DNA of 64,000 nucleotides, taken from Vibrio panuliri. GTDB lineage: Bacteria > Pseudomonadota > Gammaproteobacteria > Enterobacterales > Vibrionaceae. Shown here in pieces: positions 1 through 9,069 of this stretch. Position 1 is the first letter of the stretch. The number at the start of each line of letters is the position of its first letter. The position numbers and the translations under genes are program-made. Under the pieces are notes generated by a model. The model did no database searches and was not told where the DNA came from. It saw nothing but the letters and a program-made list of their open reading frames with translations. Where the stretch lies: positions 1,860,001 through 1,924,000 of the forward strand of contig NZ_AP019654.1 of the NCBI RefSeq assembly GCF_009938205.1, written 5' to 3'.

Positions 1-17
1 AATAAAGAAACCTTACT

Positions 18-52
18 GTAACAATGCAGAGCAAAAACCCTAAAATTGTTAC
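18..52. repeat. Inverted repeat upstream of the chemoreceptor gene
   Basis: An 8-bp perfect inverted repeat (GTAACAAT at 18-25, ATTGTTAC at 45-52, 19-nt spacer) lies 26 bp before the chemoreceptor start codon. It could be an operator in the promoter region or part of an upstream terminator. Neither can be decided because the window begins here. Confidence 0.3.
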
Positions 53-78
53 GTCAATTCTAATAAAACGTAAAATAC

Positions 79-1704
79 ATGCGCTCAACAATAACTTTTA
101 AGCTTCTAATCGCCCTTGTGTTGGTGTTCGGTTGTGTACTGGCGGTCTCTACTTTCTATCAGTATCAGCAACAAAAAGAACTCATTCACGACGTGCTTAG
201 CGAGCAATTACACGATAAAGCAAGCAACTACTTTGATAGCCTAAACATGATGATGCTTACGGGCACCATGTCGCAGAAAGAAACACTGCGTGAAAAAGCC
301 ATGGCACAAGATGGCATTGAAGAGGTACGCGTTCTACGAGCTGAGGCCGTGAATAAAATCTACGGTCCCGGAGGTGAAAACCAAGCTCCTGCTGATGATA
401 TCGACCGACGCGCCTTGGCGGGCGAATTAGTGATAGAACCCATACAATCCGATTGGGGAAAAGGTCTTGTCGTCGCTCTACCAATGAAGTCTAGCCTGAA
501 CTATCGCGGCACCAACTGCGTCGGTTGTCATGCTGCACCAGAGGGCGAAGTGCTAGGCGCTATCCGCCTTGAGTACAACATGAACCATGTAAATTCAATG
601 GTCAGTAAGCAAGCGATGATGGCCATTGCCATCATGTCATCCATTACCTTTGTTGGCTTTATCCTCACCATGGCGTTGACACGCAAAATCGTTGTCTCCC
701 CTTTGCAGGCAGCCTCTAAGTTTATGTCCCAAGTGTCCGAGTCTAAAGAGCTTTCTGGACGACTTGTCACCAAGCAGCAAGACGAAATTGGCGTACTCAC
801 CCATTCTATTAACTCGTTTATGGACACGGTGAGTAACAGCCTTCAGCAAGTGCAGCAAACCACACATACTCTCTCCGGAGCTGCAACCAAACTCACCGAT
901 GTTGCGCAATCAACCGACGACGCCGCTAACAATCAGCAAGCTGAAACCACGGATGTTCAAAGTAATATTAACAATATGCTGGAACAACAAAACCATACCG
1001 AGCAAGCCACACAAGAAGCCACTGCACTGGTTCATCACACGGTAAAAGTAGTGACTGAAAGTGCCAACAGTGCCCATCATGCAAGTGAAGATATCAAGCA
1101 ACTGGTTGGTTCTATTGATAATGTCAAAGACAAAATCAACGCACTCAACAATCAAACTTCAGAAGTATCCTCAATTTTAGAAGTGATCAGTGGTATCGCT
1201 GAGCAAACTAACCTTCTGGCATTGAATGCCGCCATCGAAGCGGCTCGCGCAGGAGAGCAAGGCAGAGGCTTTGCGGTTGTTGCTGAAGAGGTTCGCAACT
1301 TAGCAGGTAGAACCGCAGAAGCGACTGGGAATATTGAAGCAATTATTGAGCAGTTCCAGCGCGGTAGCCAAGAGTCTCTCACCTCGGTAGACAAAGTATG
1401 CGCGCAAGCACACCAGAGATCCGAGGATGTGGAGAGTTTATCGCTCGCCATGCATGACGTAGTGGATGGTATGCAGCAAGTGCTTGCCCATACGCGAGAA
1501 ATCGAGCAAAAAACCCAAGATACGTCCGCAGTCAGCCATCATATTCAAGGTAAAGTCGACACCATTACCTCTCATGCCGATCAAACCTCCGATTTGGCAT
1601 CACAAACGCGTGACATTAGCCTAGACTTAGAACAGTTGTCCGACCGTCTGGAGCAACTCATCAACCAGTTTTCGCTAAGTGACAGCAATCAGATGAAAAA
1701 ATAG
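79..1704 (+). CDS. Methyl-accepting chemotaxis protein with periplasmic c-type haem motif
   Basis: Inner-membrane chemoreceptor of 541 residues that would pass a periplasmic signal to the CheA/CheW array. TM1 lies at about residues 7-27 and TM2 at about 176-200. A HAMP region follows (about 200-253), then the long coiled-coil signalling domain, whose conserved hairpin tip ([20 protein letters not shown]) is plainly visible. The periplasmic domain carries CVGCH at residues 147-151, the CxxCH signature for covalent haem c attachment, so a redox, oxygen or NO sensor is inferred. The start ATG has only a weak ribosome binding site. No che genes are adjacent, so it is an orphan receptor. The MCP identity is secure; haem binding is inferred from the motif alone. 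Confidence 0.93.
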   Translation: MRSTITFKLLIALVLVFGCVLAVSTFYQYQQQKELIHDVLSEQLHDKASNYFDSLNMMMLTGTMSQKETLREKAMAQDGIEEVRVLRAEAVNKIYGPGGENQAPADDIDRRALAGELVIEPIQSDWGKGLVVALPMKSSLNYRGTNCVGCHAAPEGEVLGAIRLEYNMNHVNSMVSKQAMMAIAIMSSITFVGFILTMALTRKIVVSPLQAASKFMSQVSESKELSGRLVTKQQDEIGVLTHSINSFMDTVSNSLQQVQQTTHTLSGAATKLTDVAQSTDDAANNQQAETTDVQSNINNMLEQQNHTEQATQEATALVHHTVKVVTESANSAHHASEDIKQLVGSIDNVKDKINALNNQTSEVSSILEVISGIAEQTNLLALNAAIEAARAGEQGRGFAVVAEEVRNLAGRTAEATGNIEAIIEQFQRGSQESLTSVDKVCAQAHQRSEDVESLSLAMHDVVDGMQQVLAHTREIEQKTQDTSAVSHHIQGKVDTITSHADQTSDLASQTRDISLDLEQLSDRLEQLINQFSLSDSNQMKK

Positions 1705-1720
1705 CGCAATTATCGCGGTG

Positions 1721-1752
1721 AAATCGATAATAATGGTTGAAGCTATCGATTT
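1721..1752. repeat. Inverted repeat between the MCP gene and asnS
   Basis: A perfect 9-bp inverted repeat (AAATCGATA at 1721-1729, TATCGATTT at 1744-1752) with a 14-nt spacer. It is not followed by a T-run, so an operator is as likely as a terminator. It sits directly before the asnS leader hairpin. Confidence 0.35.
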
Positions 1753-1789
1753 GACAGGTAATATGGTCATTCGATGAAAAAGTAATGAC

Positions 1790-1862
1790 AACCCAATGTT
1801 TTGGCGAATTTTTGGTCAATAAGGCCACTACCTTTGTCGATAAACATTGGGTTCTATTTTTA
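1790..1862 (+). promoter_or_regulatory. asnS 5' leader hairpin, candidate attenuator
   Basis: A 12-bp perfect inverted repeat (AACCCAATGTTT at 1790-1801, AAACATTGGGTT at 1842-1853) encloses a 40-nt loop that can itself form a small stem (TGGTC/GGCCA). The 3' arm is followed by CTATTTTTA, as in an intrinsic terminator. It lies 31-103 nt before the asnS start codon, so premature termination or a structured leader controlling asparaginyl-tRNA synthetase is plausible. No run of Asn codons was seen, so a classical ribosome-mediated attenuator is not supported. Confidence 0.45.
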
Positions 1863-1892
1863 CCCCAATCCTTAATGGAGATTATTGTTAAC

Positions 1893-3293
1893 ATGACTTA
1901 CGCGCCTGTAAAAGACGTACTGAGCGGTAAGCTAGCAGTAGACAGTGAAGTAACTGTTCGCGGCTGGATCCGTTCGCGTCGTGATTCCAAAGCTGGAATT
2001 TCTTTCCTTGCCATCTATGACGGCTCTTGTTTCGACCCGATTCAGGCCGTGGTCCCTAATAATCTTAATAATTACAACGACGAAGTGCTAAAGCTAACCA
2101 CTGGCTGCTCTGTTGAAGTAACAGGTAAGGTTGTGGACTCACCTGCTGCTGGTCAAGCATTTGAGCTTGCGGCAACTGAAGTGAAAGTTGTGGGTTGGGT
2201 TGAAGATGCTGATACATACCCAATGGCGAAGACTCGTCACTCTATCGAGTACTTACGTGAAGTAGCGCATCTACGCCCACGTACTAACGTAATGGGTGCA
2301 GTTGCACGTGTTCGTAACTGTCTATCGCAAGCGATTCACCGTTTCTACCACGAGCAAGGCTACTTCTGGGTATCTGCTCCGCTAATCACTGCTTCTGATG
2401 CAGAAGGTGCTGGTGAGATGTTCCGCGTTTCAACGCTAGACATGGAAAACCTACCTCGTACTGAAGAAGGTAAAGTGGACTACAACGAAGATTTCTTCGG
2501 TAAAGAAACGTTCCTAACAGTATCTGGTCAGCTAAACGCTGAAGCTTACGCTTGTGCACTAAGCAAAGTTTACACATTCGGTCCAACTTTCCGTGCTGAA
2601 AACTCAAACACCAGCCGCCACCTAGCGGAATTCTGGATGGTTGAGCCAGAAGTTGCGTTTGCCGAACTAGACGACGTAGCGAAACTTGCAGAAGACATGC
2701 TGAAGTTTGTTTTCAACGCTGTACTAGCAGAGTGTCGTGATGATCTTGAGTTCTTTGCTCAACGCATCGACAAAGAAGTAATCACTCGTCTAGAGCAATT
2801 TGTTTCTTCTGACTTTGCTCAAGTTGACTACACTGATGCAATCCAAATCCTTCTAGATTCTGGTCGTGAGTTCGAGTTCCCTGTTGAATGGGGTATCGAC
2901 ATGTCTTCTGAGCACGAGCGTTTCCTAGCAGAAGAACACTTCAAAGCGCCAGTAATCGTTAAGAACTACCCGAAAGACATCAAAGCATTCTACATGCGTG
3001 CTAACGATGACGGTAAGACTGTAGCGGCAATGGACGTACTAGCACCTGGTATCGGCGAAATCATTGGCGGTTCTCAGCGTGAAGAGCGTCTAGAGATCCT
3101 CGACGCACGTATGCGTGAAGTGGGTATCGATCCTGAGCACATGAGCTGGTACCGCGACCTACGTCGTTACGGCACAGTGCCACACGCAGGTTTCGGTCTA
3201 GGCTTTGAACGTCTAGTATCTTACGTAACAGGTATGGGCAACGTGCGTGACGTGATCCCATTCCCACGTACACCTCGCTCTGCAAACTTCTAA
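1893..3293 (+). CDS. asnS: Asparaginyl-tRNA synthetase
   Basis: Charges tRNA-Asn with asparagine in the cytoplasm. From the ATG at 1893 the product is 466 residues, the length of the E. coli enzyme. It begins [16 protein letters not shown], with an N-terminal OB-fold anticodon-binding domain ([16 protein letters not shown]) followed by a class II catalytic core. Motif 2 is visible in the [19 protein letters not shown] region, and motif 3 in the C-terminal [10 protein letters not shown] segment. The frame is open upstream to 1785, but those codons run through the leader hairpin and do not match the family, so the shorter start is preferred. GGAG at 1877-1880 serves as ribosome binding site with rather long spacing. 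An intrinsic terminator follows. Confidence 0.97.
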   Translation: MTYAPVKDVLSGKLAVDSEVTVRGWIRSRRDSKAGISFLAIYDGSCFDPIQAVVPNNLNNYNDEVLKLTTGCSVEVTGKVVDSPAAGQAFELAATEVKVVGWVEDADTYPMAKTRHSIEYLREVAHLRPRTNVMGAVARVRNCLSQAIHRFYHEQGYFWVSAPLITASDAEGAGEMFRVSTLDMENLPRTEEGKVDYNEDFFGKETFLTVSGQLNAEAYACALSKVYTFGPTFRAENSNTSRHLAEFWMVEPEVAFAELDDVAKLAEDMLKFVFNAVLAECRDDLEFFAQRIDKEVITRLEQFVSSDFAQVDYTDAIQILLDSGREFEFPVEWGIDMSSEHERFLAEEHFKAPVIVKNYPKDIKAFYMRANDDGKTVAAMDVLAPGIGEIIGGSQREERLEILDARMREVGIDPEHMSWYRDLRRYGTVPHAGFGLGFERLVSYVTGMGNVRDVIPFPRTPRSANF

Positions 3294-3322
3294 TCATCGA
3301 TTAGACAAAAGATTCGTAGATT

Positions 3323-3350
3323 AAGACCTCCTTCGTGGAGGTCTTTTTTT
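3323..3350 (+). terminator. Intrinsic terminator of asnS
   Basis: The stem AAGACCTCC/GGAGGTCTT with a short loop is followed by a run of T, about 30 bp after the asnS stop codon. Confidence 0.9.
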
Positions 3351-3599
3351 GCCCAACTTTCGCCAAAAACGACCACACTTTTAGCACTTATCTAAACTTA
3401 AACATCTCAAACGGCTATTTATCTAGGTTATCTTGCGCGATTTTCTATTTTTTCACTTACTTAATTTTCAAATCGTCTATTTACTCACCAATAATGAAAG
3501 ATTAAATACCAATCTTGGCGCTCGCTAAGTTGCACACAAAGGCGCAACTTATATACTTGTTGTTAGCATAGCTTTGTCCTATTCAATTTGGAGGTGAAA

Positions 3600-3830
3600 A
3601 TGAAACAGTTCACAATGGACGATCTCTCCTACAATGGTGCACATCAAGGCGTGCATAGTTGGAACCACCCTGCTGGCGATAACCCTTATTTTTGGCATCC
3701 TGATTGGCTGCATATTGCGGAAGACGCCATGGGATTGCACCCCAAAAAAGCGCTCGACGTCCCTGCGGGTGAACAAGCGACTGAAGAACATGCCAAACAG
3801 GCCATCATTGACCACCTTAACCAAAACTAA
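3600..3830 (+). CDS. Small protein of unknown function, first of a tandem pair
   Basis: A 76-residue acidic, soluble-looking protein whose function I do not recognise. The ATG at 3600 is preceded by a strong GGAGGTG ribosome binding site, which decides the start. There is no signal peptide or membrane segment. The central block YFWHPDWLHIAEDAMGLHPK and the N-terminal MxxxxxxDLxYxGxxxGVHSW pattern recur in the next gene, so the two are paralogues from a tandem duplication. The many His and Trp residues could bind metal or a cofactor, which is speculation. A gap of 113 bp separates the two genes, and they are probably co-transcribed because no terminator lies between them. Confidence 0.8.
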   Translation: MKQFTMDDLSYNGAHQGVHSWNHPAGDNPYFWHPDWLHIAEDAMGLHPKKALDVPAGEQATEEHAKQAIIDHLNQN

Positions 3831-3943
3831 CTCGTTCGGATGTGATGCTAGGCAAAACGGTTGGCATCACATTATTTTTGTCAGTTTCTGCTAAATTCTG
3901 CATGTCACTTGTGACATATTTCAAACCCAAAGCGATGAAAATG

Positions 3944-4243
3944 ATGACTAAATACAACGAAAATGACCTGCAATACAAAGGTGAAAGCAACGGAGTACAT
4001 TCGTGGTCTACACCTAGTGGTCAACCCTACTACTGGCATCCTGATTGGCTACACATTGCCGAAGATGCAACAGGCGCACACCCTAAAGCGGAAATCGATG
4101 TCGCCAAAGATGAACCCATTACCAAAAAACACGCGCTGAACACCATTTTGCTCCACCTTAATACTTGGGCAACCAAGACCATGTCGAGCAACCCAGACTT
4201 TGAAACTCAAGCGCATGAGTCACAAATGGAACTCAAAAAATAG
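3944..4243 (+). CDS. Small protein of unknown function, second of a tandem pair
   Basis: A 99-residue paralogue of the preceding protein. The ATG at 3944 was chosen because MTKYNENDLQYKG then aligns residue for residue with MKQFTMDDLSYNG of the neighbour. In-frame ATGs at 3902, 3935 and 3941 remain possible and the ribosome binding site is weak. The shared core reads YYWHPDWLHIAEDATGAHPK. This copy carries a polar C-terminal extension of roughly 20 residues that the first lacks. No signal peptide or transmembrane segment is visible and no function can be assigned. Confidence 0.78.
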   Translation: MTKYNENDLQYKGESNGVHSWSTPSGQPYYWHPDWLHIAEDATGAHPKAEIDVAKDEPITKKHALNTILLHLNTWATKTMSSNPDFETQAHESQMELKK

Positions 4244-4250
4244 CGATCTT

Positions 4251-4284
4251 ATGGTCGAACCCTGTGTGGTTTCGGCCATTTTTA
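4251..4284 (+). terminator. Intrinsic terminator after the tandem small genes
   Basis: The arms ATGGTCGAA.CC and GGTTTCGGCCAT pair, with one G-T wobble and one mismatch, around a TGTGT loop. The stem is followed by TTTTTA, 7 bp after the stop codon. Confidence 0.7.
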
Positions 4285-4813
4285 CCTATCACATGTTGAC
4301 CTTTAAAGTCGCTGCTGTTGCAGAGCTCTAATCTGATTTTTCTTCACCACAGAGATCACCATGCAGCTTAAGCGCCCATCATATGATCGCTACTACCCTG
4401 CTCTTCTATTCGCTCTTTCTGACAAATTCTCTGCTAATCATGCTACTTGGGTATAATAAAACGCCCTCAAATTGCGTTTTGTTATTAGTCGCCCCAAAAA
4501 TGGCAATTACTGCTCTATCTCGCTGAGTTTTCCACGCTGTAAATTTCATTGTCACGTTAATAGACAAGGGATTAGCGGCTTTGTAGCAGAATGTTTACAT
4601 CATCAAGAGTTATGTGGATTTGAGTTTTATCTCCGTCAAAACTCGACTTTCTTGATTCAATTGCTTAGAAAAAGCCCGTGATTCGAACACGCTTTGATCC
4701 ACAGTGAATAAAATTTCTGGTTTATACCCATTTAGTGTTGTCTCTTGTGCAGCATAAAGGTATAAATATTCAAGTTACACTCTATCCCCCTTCGATTAAC
4801 ATGGATGACGATT
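4285..4813. other. 529-bp intergenic region upstream of the aminotransferase gene
   Basis: No convincing gene is present; a 69-codon open frame at 4472-4681 has no ribosome binding site or recognisable sequence. A strong extended -10 element, TGGGTATAAT, ends at 4457 and is followed at once by a small hairpin (AAAACGC at 4458-4464, GCGTTTT at 4474-4480). The remaining 300 bp before the coding region is AT-rich. A long leader for the aminotransferase mRNA or a small RNA gene is possible. Confidence 0.5.
4448..4457 (+). promoter_or_regulatory. Candidate extended -10 promoter
   Basis: TTGGGTATAAT contains a perfect TATAAT (4452-4457) with the upstream TGG typical of extended -10 promoters. No good -35 element sits at the normal spacing. 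Transcription would start near 4464, about 350 nt before the aminotransferase start codon. Confidence 0.45.
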
Positions 4814-6004
4814 ATGTTTGAAAAAGTAGTTGCAGCGCCAGCAGACCCGATCCTTGGTCTTACTGAAGAGTTTAAAAAGGACCCTCGCGCCGAAAAAATT
4901 AACCTCGGTGTTGGTATCTATAAGAATGAGCAAGGCGAAACCCCTGTTCTAGCAACCGTTAAAAAAGCTGAAGCGGCGCTTGTAGAGACCGAGAAAACCA
5001 AGTCTTACCTAACAATCGAAGGAACCGCTGAATACGGACTTGCGGTACAGAAACTGCTTTTCGGTGCCGACTCAGAGATTGTCGCTGAAAAACGCGCCAA
5101 AACGGCTCAAGCACCAGGCGGTACAGGCGCATTGCGCGTCGCGGGTGAATTTATTAAACGCCAACTGGGTGATGTAAAGATCTGGATCAGCAATCCAACT
5201 TGGGCGAACCACAACGGCGTATTTACTGCAGCTGGTATCGAAACCGCGCAGTACAGCTACTACAACGCAGAAACCAAAGACAAAGATTTCGCTGGTATGG
5301 TTGCCGATCTTGAGCAAGCACAAGCGGGTGACATCGTTCTGCTGCATGGTTGCTGCCACAACCCAACGGGTATCGACCCTACTCTTGAAGAGTGGGAAAC
5401 ACTGGCGAAGCTGATTGCTGATAAGCAGTTGCTACCTTTGTTCGATTTCGCTTACCAAGGCTTTGCGAAAGGTGTAGAGGAAGATGCAGCGGGTTTACGT
5501 ATTTTCGCTAAATACAACCAAGAGATTCTTGTTGCTAGCTCATTCTCGAAAAACTTTGGCCTGTACAACGAACGTGTCGGTGCTTTCACTCTTGTTGCAC
5601 AATCAGAGCAAGTTGCCACAACGGCGTTCTCTCAAATTAAAGCGATTATCCGCTCTATTTACTCAAACCCACCTGCGCACGGCAGTGCGGTTGTGACCTA
5701 CATTCTAGGCGACGCAGATCTACGTGCTGAGTGGGAAGCGGAAGTAAAAGAAATGCGCGATCGTATTCAAGAAATGCGTGAGCTATTTGTGACAACACTA
5801 AAAGAACAAGGTGTCGAAGCAGACTTTAGCTTTATCGAACGTCAAAACGGTATGTTCTCATTCTCTGGTCTTTCAAAAGAGCAAGTTGCCCGTCTAAAAG
5901 ATGAGTTTGGTATCTATATTGTTGGTTCAGGTCGCATCAGTGTGGCTGGTATGACTAAAGCGAATATGCTGCCACTTTGCCAAGGCATTGCCGCAGTTTT
6001 ATAA
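4814..6004 (+). CDS. aspC: Aspartate/aromatic amino acid aminotransferase
   Basis: A PLP-dependent class I aminotransferase exchanging the amino group between aspartate or aromatic amino acids and 2-oxoglutarate. At 396 residues from the ATG at 4814 it matches AspC/TyrB in length. It has the [16 protein letters not shown] substrate-binding stretch, CHNPTG, DFAYQGF, and the PLP-binding lysine K246 in [15 protein letters not shown], the same number as in E. coli AspC. GGATGAC precedes the chosen start; an ATG three codons upstream (4805) is less well placed. It is transcribed alone and ends in a terminator. AspC versus TyrB specificity cannot be settled from sequence. Confidence 0.93.
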   Translation: MFEKVVAAPADPILGLTEEFKKDPRAEKINLGVGIYKNEQGETPVLATVKKAEAALVETEKTKSYLTIEGTAEYGLAVQKLLFGADSEIVAEKRAKTAQAPGGTGALRVAGEFIKRQLGDVKIWISNPTWANHNGVFTAAGIETAQYSYYNAETKDKDFAGMVADLEQAQAGDIVLLHGCCHNPTGIDPTLEEWETLAKLIADKQLLPLFDFAYQGFAKGVEEDAAGLRIFAKYNQEILVASSFSKNFGLYNERVGAFTLVAQSEQVATTAFSQIKAIIRSIYSNPPAHGSAVVTYILGDADLRAEWEAEVKEMRDRIQEMRELFVTTLKEQGVEADFSFIERQNGMFSFSGLSKEQVARLKDEFGIYIVGSGRISVAGMTKANMLPLCQGIAAVL

Positions 6005-6027
6005 CCTTTCCTTGTGAATAGAATAAG

Positions 6028-6058
6028 AAAAAGCCAGCTTTCTAAGCTGGCTTTTCTA
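6028..6058. terminator. Bidirectional intrinsic terminator
   Basis: AAAAAGCCAGCTT (6028-6040) pairs with AAGCTGGCTTTT (6044-6055), flanked by A-run and T-run. It lies between the aminotransferase gene and the converging small gene, so it can serve both strands. Confidence 0.9.
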
Positions 6059-6116
6059 TTTGATAAAAGGACAATCTTACTGTAGATATTTCGACTTAGT
6101 GGCCGTTCAAAATACG

Positions 6117-6494
6117 CTACAACTCAACCATCAATTCATCTTGCTCCAAATAGGTGATATGCACTTGCAGTTGCTGCTGGATACGGTCCAACTGCTCTTG
6201 CTCGAGTTCGTATGGCATAACCACACGTAGCTCATGAATACCCTCTGATTTTGCGAGCTCTAAGAGTGTGTGAATATTTGACTCATCACTATGGCTGGCT
6301 GACAGCGATCTCATCGCTTGGTTCATCAATCTCTCTTCTGGAGTCCAAGACTGTTGAACCGAATCATTCCAAGCAATACTAAAAACTGGTGCGATCGTGC
6401 TTAGCGCTTCAAGAAACGTCCATTTCTTGCTGCAAGCGTCACCTAAAAATGAGGTATAGTCAAAAACCACACTTGCCTTGCCTTGATGTTCCAT
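6117..6494 (-). CDS. Conserved-looking hypothetical protein
   Basis: A 125-residue acidic cytoplasmic protein with no signal peptide or membrane segment; I do not recognise the family. The ATG at 6494 is preceded by a GGGGGTT ribosome binding site, so it is preferred over an in-frame start five codons upstream. The N-terminal part (ASVVFDYTSFLGDACSKKWTFLEALSTIAPVFSIAWND) alternates hydrophobic strands and helices, and the C-terminal part looks like an alpha/beta segment (GIHELRVVMPYELEQEQLDRIQQQL). It lies between two longer genes as a single transcription unit. Confidence 0.65.
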   Translation of the reverse strand: MEHQGKASVVFDYTSFLGDACSKKWTFLEALSTIAPVFSIAWNDSVQQSWTPEERLMNQAMRSLSASHSDESNIHTLLELAKSEGIHELRVVMPYELEQEQLDRIQQQLQVHITYLEQDELMVEL

Positions 6495-6640
6495 ATCAAC
6501 CCCCGTCAATCAGGCAACAAGTGATTTTACTATCTGTCAAGACGCCTAATAGATCAATAGGATATAGAACAATGGTCTGTTATGCTCAATCGCGCGATAA
6601 AAATGGCATATAAAAACCAATAAAATAACAAAGTGAGCAC

Positions 6641-6689
6641 ATTTTGGTGATATAGAAAACCAGTTGCGTAATAATTATATCACCAAAAT
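6641..6689. repeat. 13-bp perfect inverted repeat
   Basis: ATTTTGGTGATAT (6641-6653) and ATATCACCAAAAT (6677-6689) form a perfect 13-bp inverted repeat around a 23-nt spacer, between the small hypothetical gene and the helicase gene. It has no T-run on either side, so it is not a standard intrinsic terminator. A dyad operator or RNA hairpin is possible. Confidence 0.5.
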
Positions 6690-6723
6690 AAACCATCAAA
6701 ATTGGTTATTATTTCGATAGAAA

Positions 6724-9069
6724 TCACTTAACATCGACAATTCTGCTCGCTTTTTTGTACTGAATTCTCCAACCTTGCCATCGTGGTAATTCCCACCGCT
6801 TAGGATCGCCTTTGCGTAACCCATCGCGATAAACCACATAAATCAATTTTCTTTGCGGGTAATACTCAACGTCTAGGTTCAAGTCTCCCAGCAGAAGGGA
6901 AAATGGGTACTGTTCGGCAAATGTTTCATATTCCCAATATGGGATGCCGTCAAACGGGAAATCGTCGGCGCTAAAAAGATCGAGCTCATCAACCTCATTG
7001 AGCTCCAACATCTCAAGTTGTTCAGTAAACCATTGATCGAACGTTACCCCACCATGCTGTGCTTGTTGCGCCAATCCCAGTTCAACATATATACGCCAAT
7101 GTTCGATTTCTGCTTTACGTTGCGCGTAGAAACCTTCTAGCTTTCTATTTTCTTTGACTGCCTCAAGCATCGGTTGTAATGCAAGCTCGCCTTGCGCGAG
7201 TTGATTGCGGCTAGCAATGACTCTTCCAGCATAAATCAAATGCATGGCGACGTAGGTGCCCTGCTCATCCGTTACGCTATCACCTTGCTGCCACTCTCCG
7301 ATGGGAAGACTGGCGAGCAATGACATCTCAAGCGGCATCATTTGAGTGGCTAACGTTAGCGTCTGCTTGACCCCGCGCCCCGGGATACTATGAGTATCTA
7401 ACACCAGTGCCGCTTCAACTGAGCTCGGCAAACGGCTATCTCGCCCGACCATCACTTCCATAATGCCATTACCGAGCGCTTCTTTGCGTTTCGCTCGTCG
7501 AACGAAAACCAGTTCAGGATGCAAGGTCGCAATGGCTTCAACCCAAGCCTTGTGATTGTATCGAGATGCCACTTCAAGCAACGGCAATTCAAACAGTTCG
7601 CGCATTTGCGCAGCCAACCCTTGAGCTTCAGCGAGCGCCTCTTGGTCAACGCTTACACCCGAGAATGTTTTGCCACGGACCACACCTACCGCCAGTTTCC
7701 CATCACAACCGCTACTCTCCTCTTTGGACAACCTCTCCAATTGTTCTTCATCACCAGTTACTTGATACAGTCTCGCTGGCGTCGCAAGCACCGCGGTGTA
7801 GTCAATCATCGCTTCTTTCAATGCTCGCGTCGGCATGCGCGTCACTAAGTCTGCCAGTAATGCATCAATGGGAAGTGGGTAAATCATTCGACCATGCTCG
7901 GTGGCAAGTCCATTTGAATCAATCGCCTGCATATCGAGCAGGATTTGCTCGGCTTGTAGCAACGACTTCTCAGGTAAAGGGTCAAGAAAATCCAATTCAA
8001 CCAACGACACGCCGCAACTCGCTGATGCCAGCATCGCTTCTGTAAGCGTTTCTCGATGCATCTCTGGCGGCGTCACCTGAATCAGCGGAGCATGTTCACC
8101 ATAAAGGCGCACACATTCGCCATCCATAACACGTCCGGCTCGTCCCAACCTTTGCTTGGCACTCGCTTGTGAGATGTGCTTTAAGCTGAGTGTCGTGCGT
8201 CCGTTGCGTTGTTCGGTACGCCGCTCGAGACCTGAATCAATCACCACGGCAACATTGGGAATCGTCAAAGAGGTTTCAGCCACGTTAGTCGCTAACACAA
8301 CTTTCAATTCAGCTTGGGGGTTTAAAGCAATTTCACGTTGTTTATCAGAGACTGAAGCATGCAATGGCGCGATAACCACGCCATCAATGTTTGACAACAT
8401 TTGCGCGCACTGAGCGATCTCTTTGCGCCCCGGAAGAAAAACCAAAATATCACCACTAGCGGACTCTAAAGCTTGCAGTACTTCCACTTTCACGCGCTGT
8501 TCTAACTGACGGATGTCAGGCAGCTGGCGTGAGTCTGTTGCCTTTGAACGTAACTCAACCTGATAACTTCGCCCTTGTGCTTGTAACCGCTTGGCGTCAA
8601 TGTATTTCGCCAGTCGTTCACCTTCAATCGTGGCAGATGTCAGCACTAAACGGTGTTTTTGATGGCGCTTAAAGAGTGCCACCAGCAAGTCTGTATCCCA
8701 GCGGCGCTCATGAAATTCATCGACAATCACCACATCAAAGTCCGCCAACTGGTTTTCAGCATACCAACGTAGCGCCACACCGGGTGTGACGAAAACCACC
8801 TGACTTTGGTCGTTAAATCGGCTTTCAAGTTTGATCGCGTAGCCCACCGACTCCCCAACTTGCTCACCACTTTGCTGGGCTAGAAACTGCGCCAAAGAGG
8901 TACAAGCAATTCGACGCGGTTCGATGACCAAAACTCGGCCCTGCGCTCTCGCCCAAAGCGGCAGGCGAGTTGATTTTCCCGAGCCCGTTTCCGCTTCAAC
9001 CACCAGGTGATGAGTAGACAAGCTGGTGAGGAATTCGTGTTTGAGAGAGTCAATTGGTAGAGTGGTCAT
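6724..9069 (-). CDS. DEAH-box ATP-dependent RNA helicase, HrpB-like
   Basis: A superfamily 2 helicase of the DEAH/RHA group, 781 residues, presumably unwinding RNA in the cytoplasm. Walker A is AETGSGKST (residues 26-34), motif II is DEFH (117-120), motif III is TSAT, and motif VI reads QRLGRAGR. The DEFHER form and small size resemble HrpB. The C-terminal third (ending WELPRWQGWRIQYKKASRIVDVK) does not show the usual HrpB ending, so this may be a separate subfamily. The helicase core is certain; the hrpB symbol is deliberately withheld. It is divergent from maeA. Confidence 0.88.
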   Translation of the reverse strand: MTTLPIDSLKHEFLTSLSTHHLVVEAETGSGKSTRLPLWARAQGRVLVIEPRRIACTSLAQFLAQQSGEQVGESVGYAIKLESRFNDQSQVVFVTPGVALRWYAENQLADFDVVIVDEFHERRWDTDLLVALFKRHQKHRLVLTSATIEGERLAKYIDAKRLQAQGRSYQVELRSKATDSRQLPDIRQLEQRVKVEVLQALESASGDILVFLPGRKEIAQCAQMLSNIDGVVIAPLHASVSDKQREIALNPQAELKVVLATNVAETSLTIPNVAVVIDSGLERRTEQRNGRTTLSLKHISQASAKQRLGRAGRVMDGECVRLYGEHAPLIQVTPPEMHRETLTEAMLASASCGVSLVELDFLDPLPEKSLLQAEQILLDMQAIDSNGLATEHGRMIYPLPIDALLADLVTRMPTRALKEAMIDYTAVLATPARLYQVTGDEEQLERLSKEESSGCDGKLAVGVVRGKTFSGVSVDQEALAEAQGLAAQMRELFELPLLEVASRYNHKAWVEAIATLHPELVFVRRAKRKEALGNGIMEVMVGRDSRLPSSVEAALVLDTHSIPGRGVKQTLTLATQMMPLEMSLLASLPIGEWQQGDSVTDEQGTYVAMHLIYAGRVIASRNQLAQGELALQPMLEAVKENRKLEGFYAQRKAEIEHWRIYVELGLAQQAQHGGVTFDQWFTEQLEMLELNEVDELDLFSADDFPFDGIPYWEYETFAEQYPFSLLLGDLNLDVEYYPQRKLIYVVYRDGLRKGDPKRWELPRWQGWRIQYKKASRIVDVK

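Noticed and set aside
3600..4243. Toxin-antitoxin pair
   Set aside because: The two small proteins are homologous to each other, and neither shows features of a known toxin or DNA-binding antitoxin.
4472..4681. 69-codon open frame in the gap before the aminotransferase gene
   Set aside because: It has no ribosome binding site, no recognisable sequence or composition, and it overlaps a promoter and hairpin.
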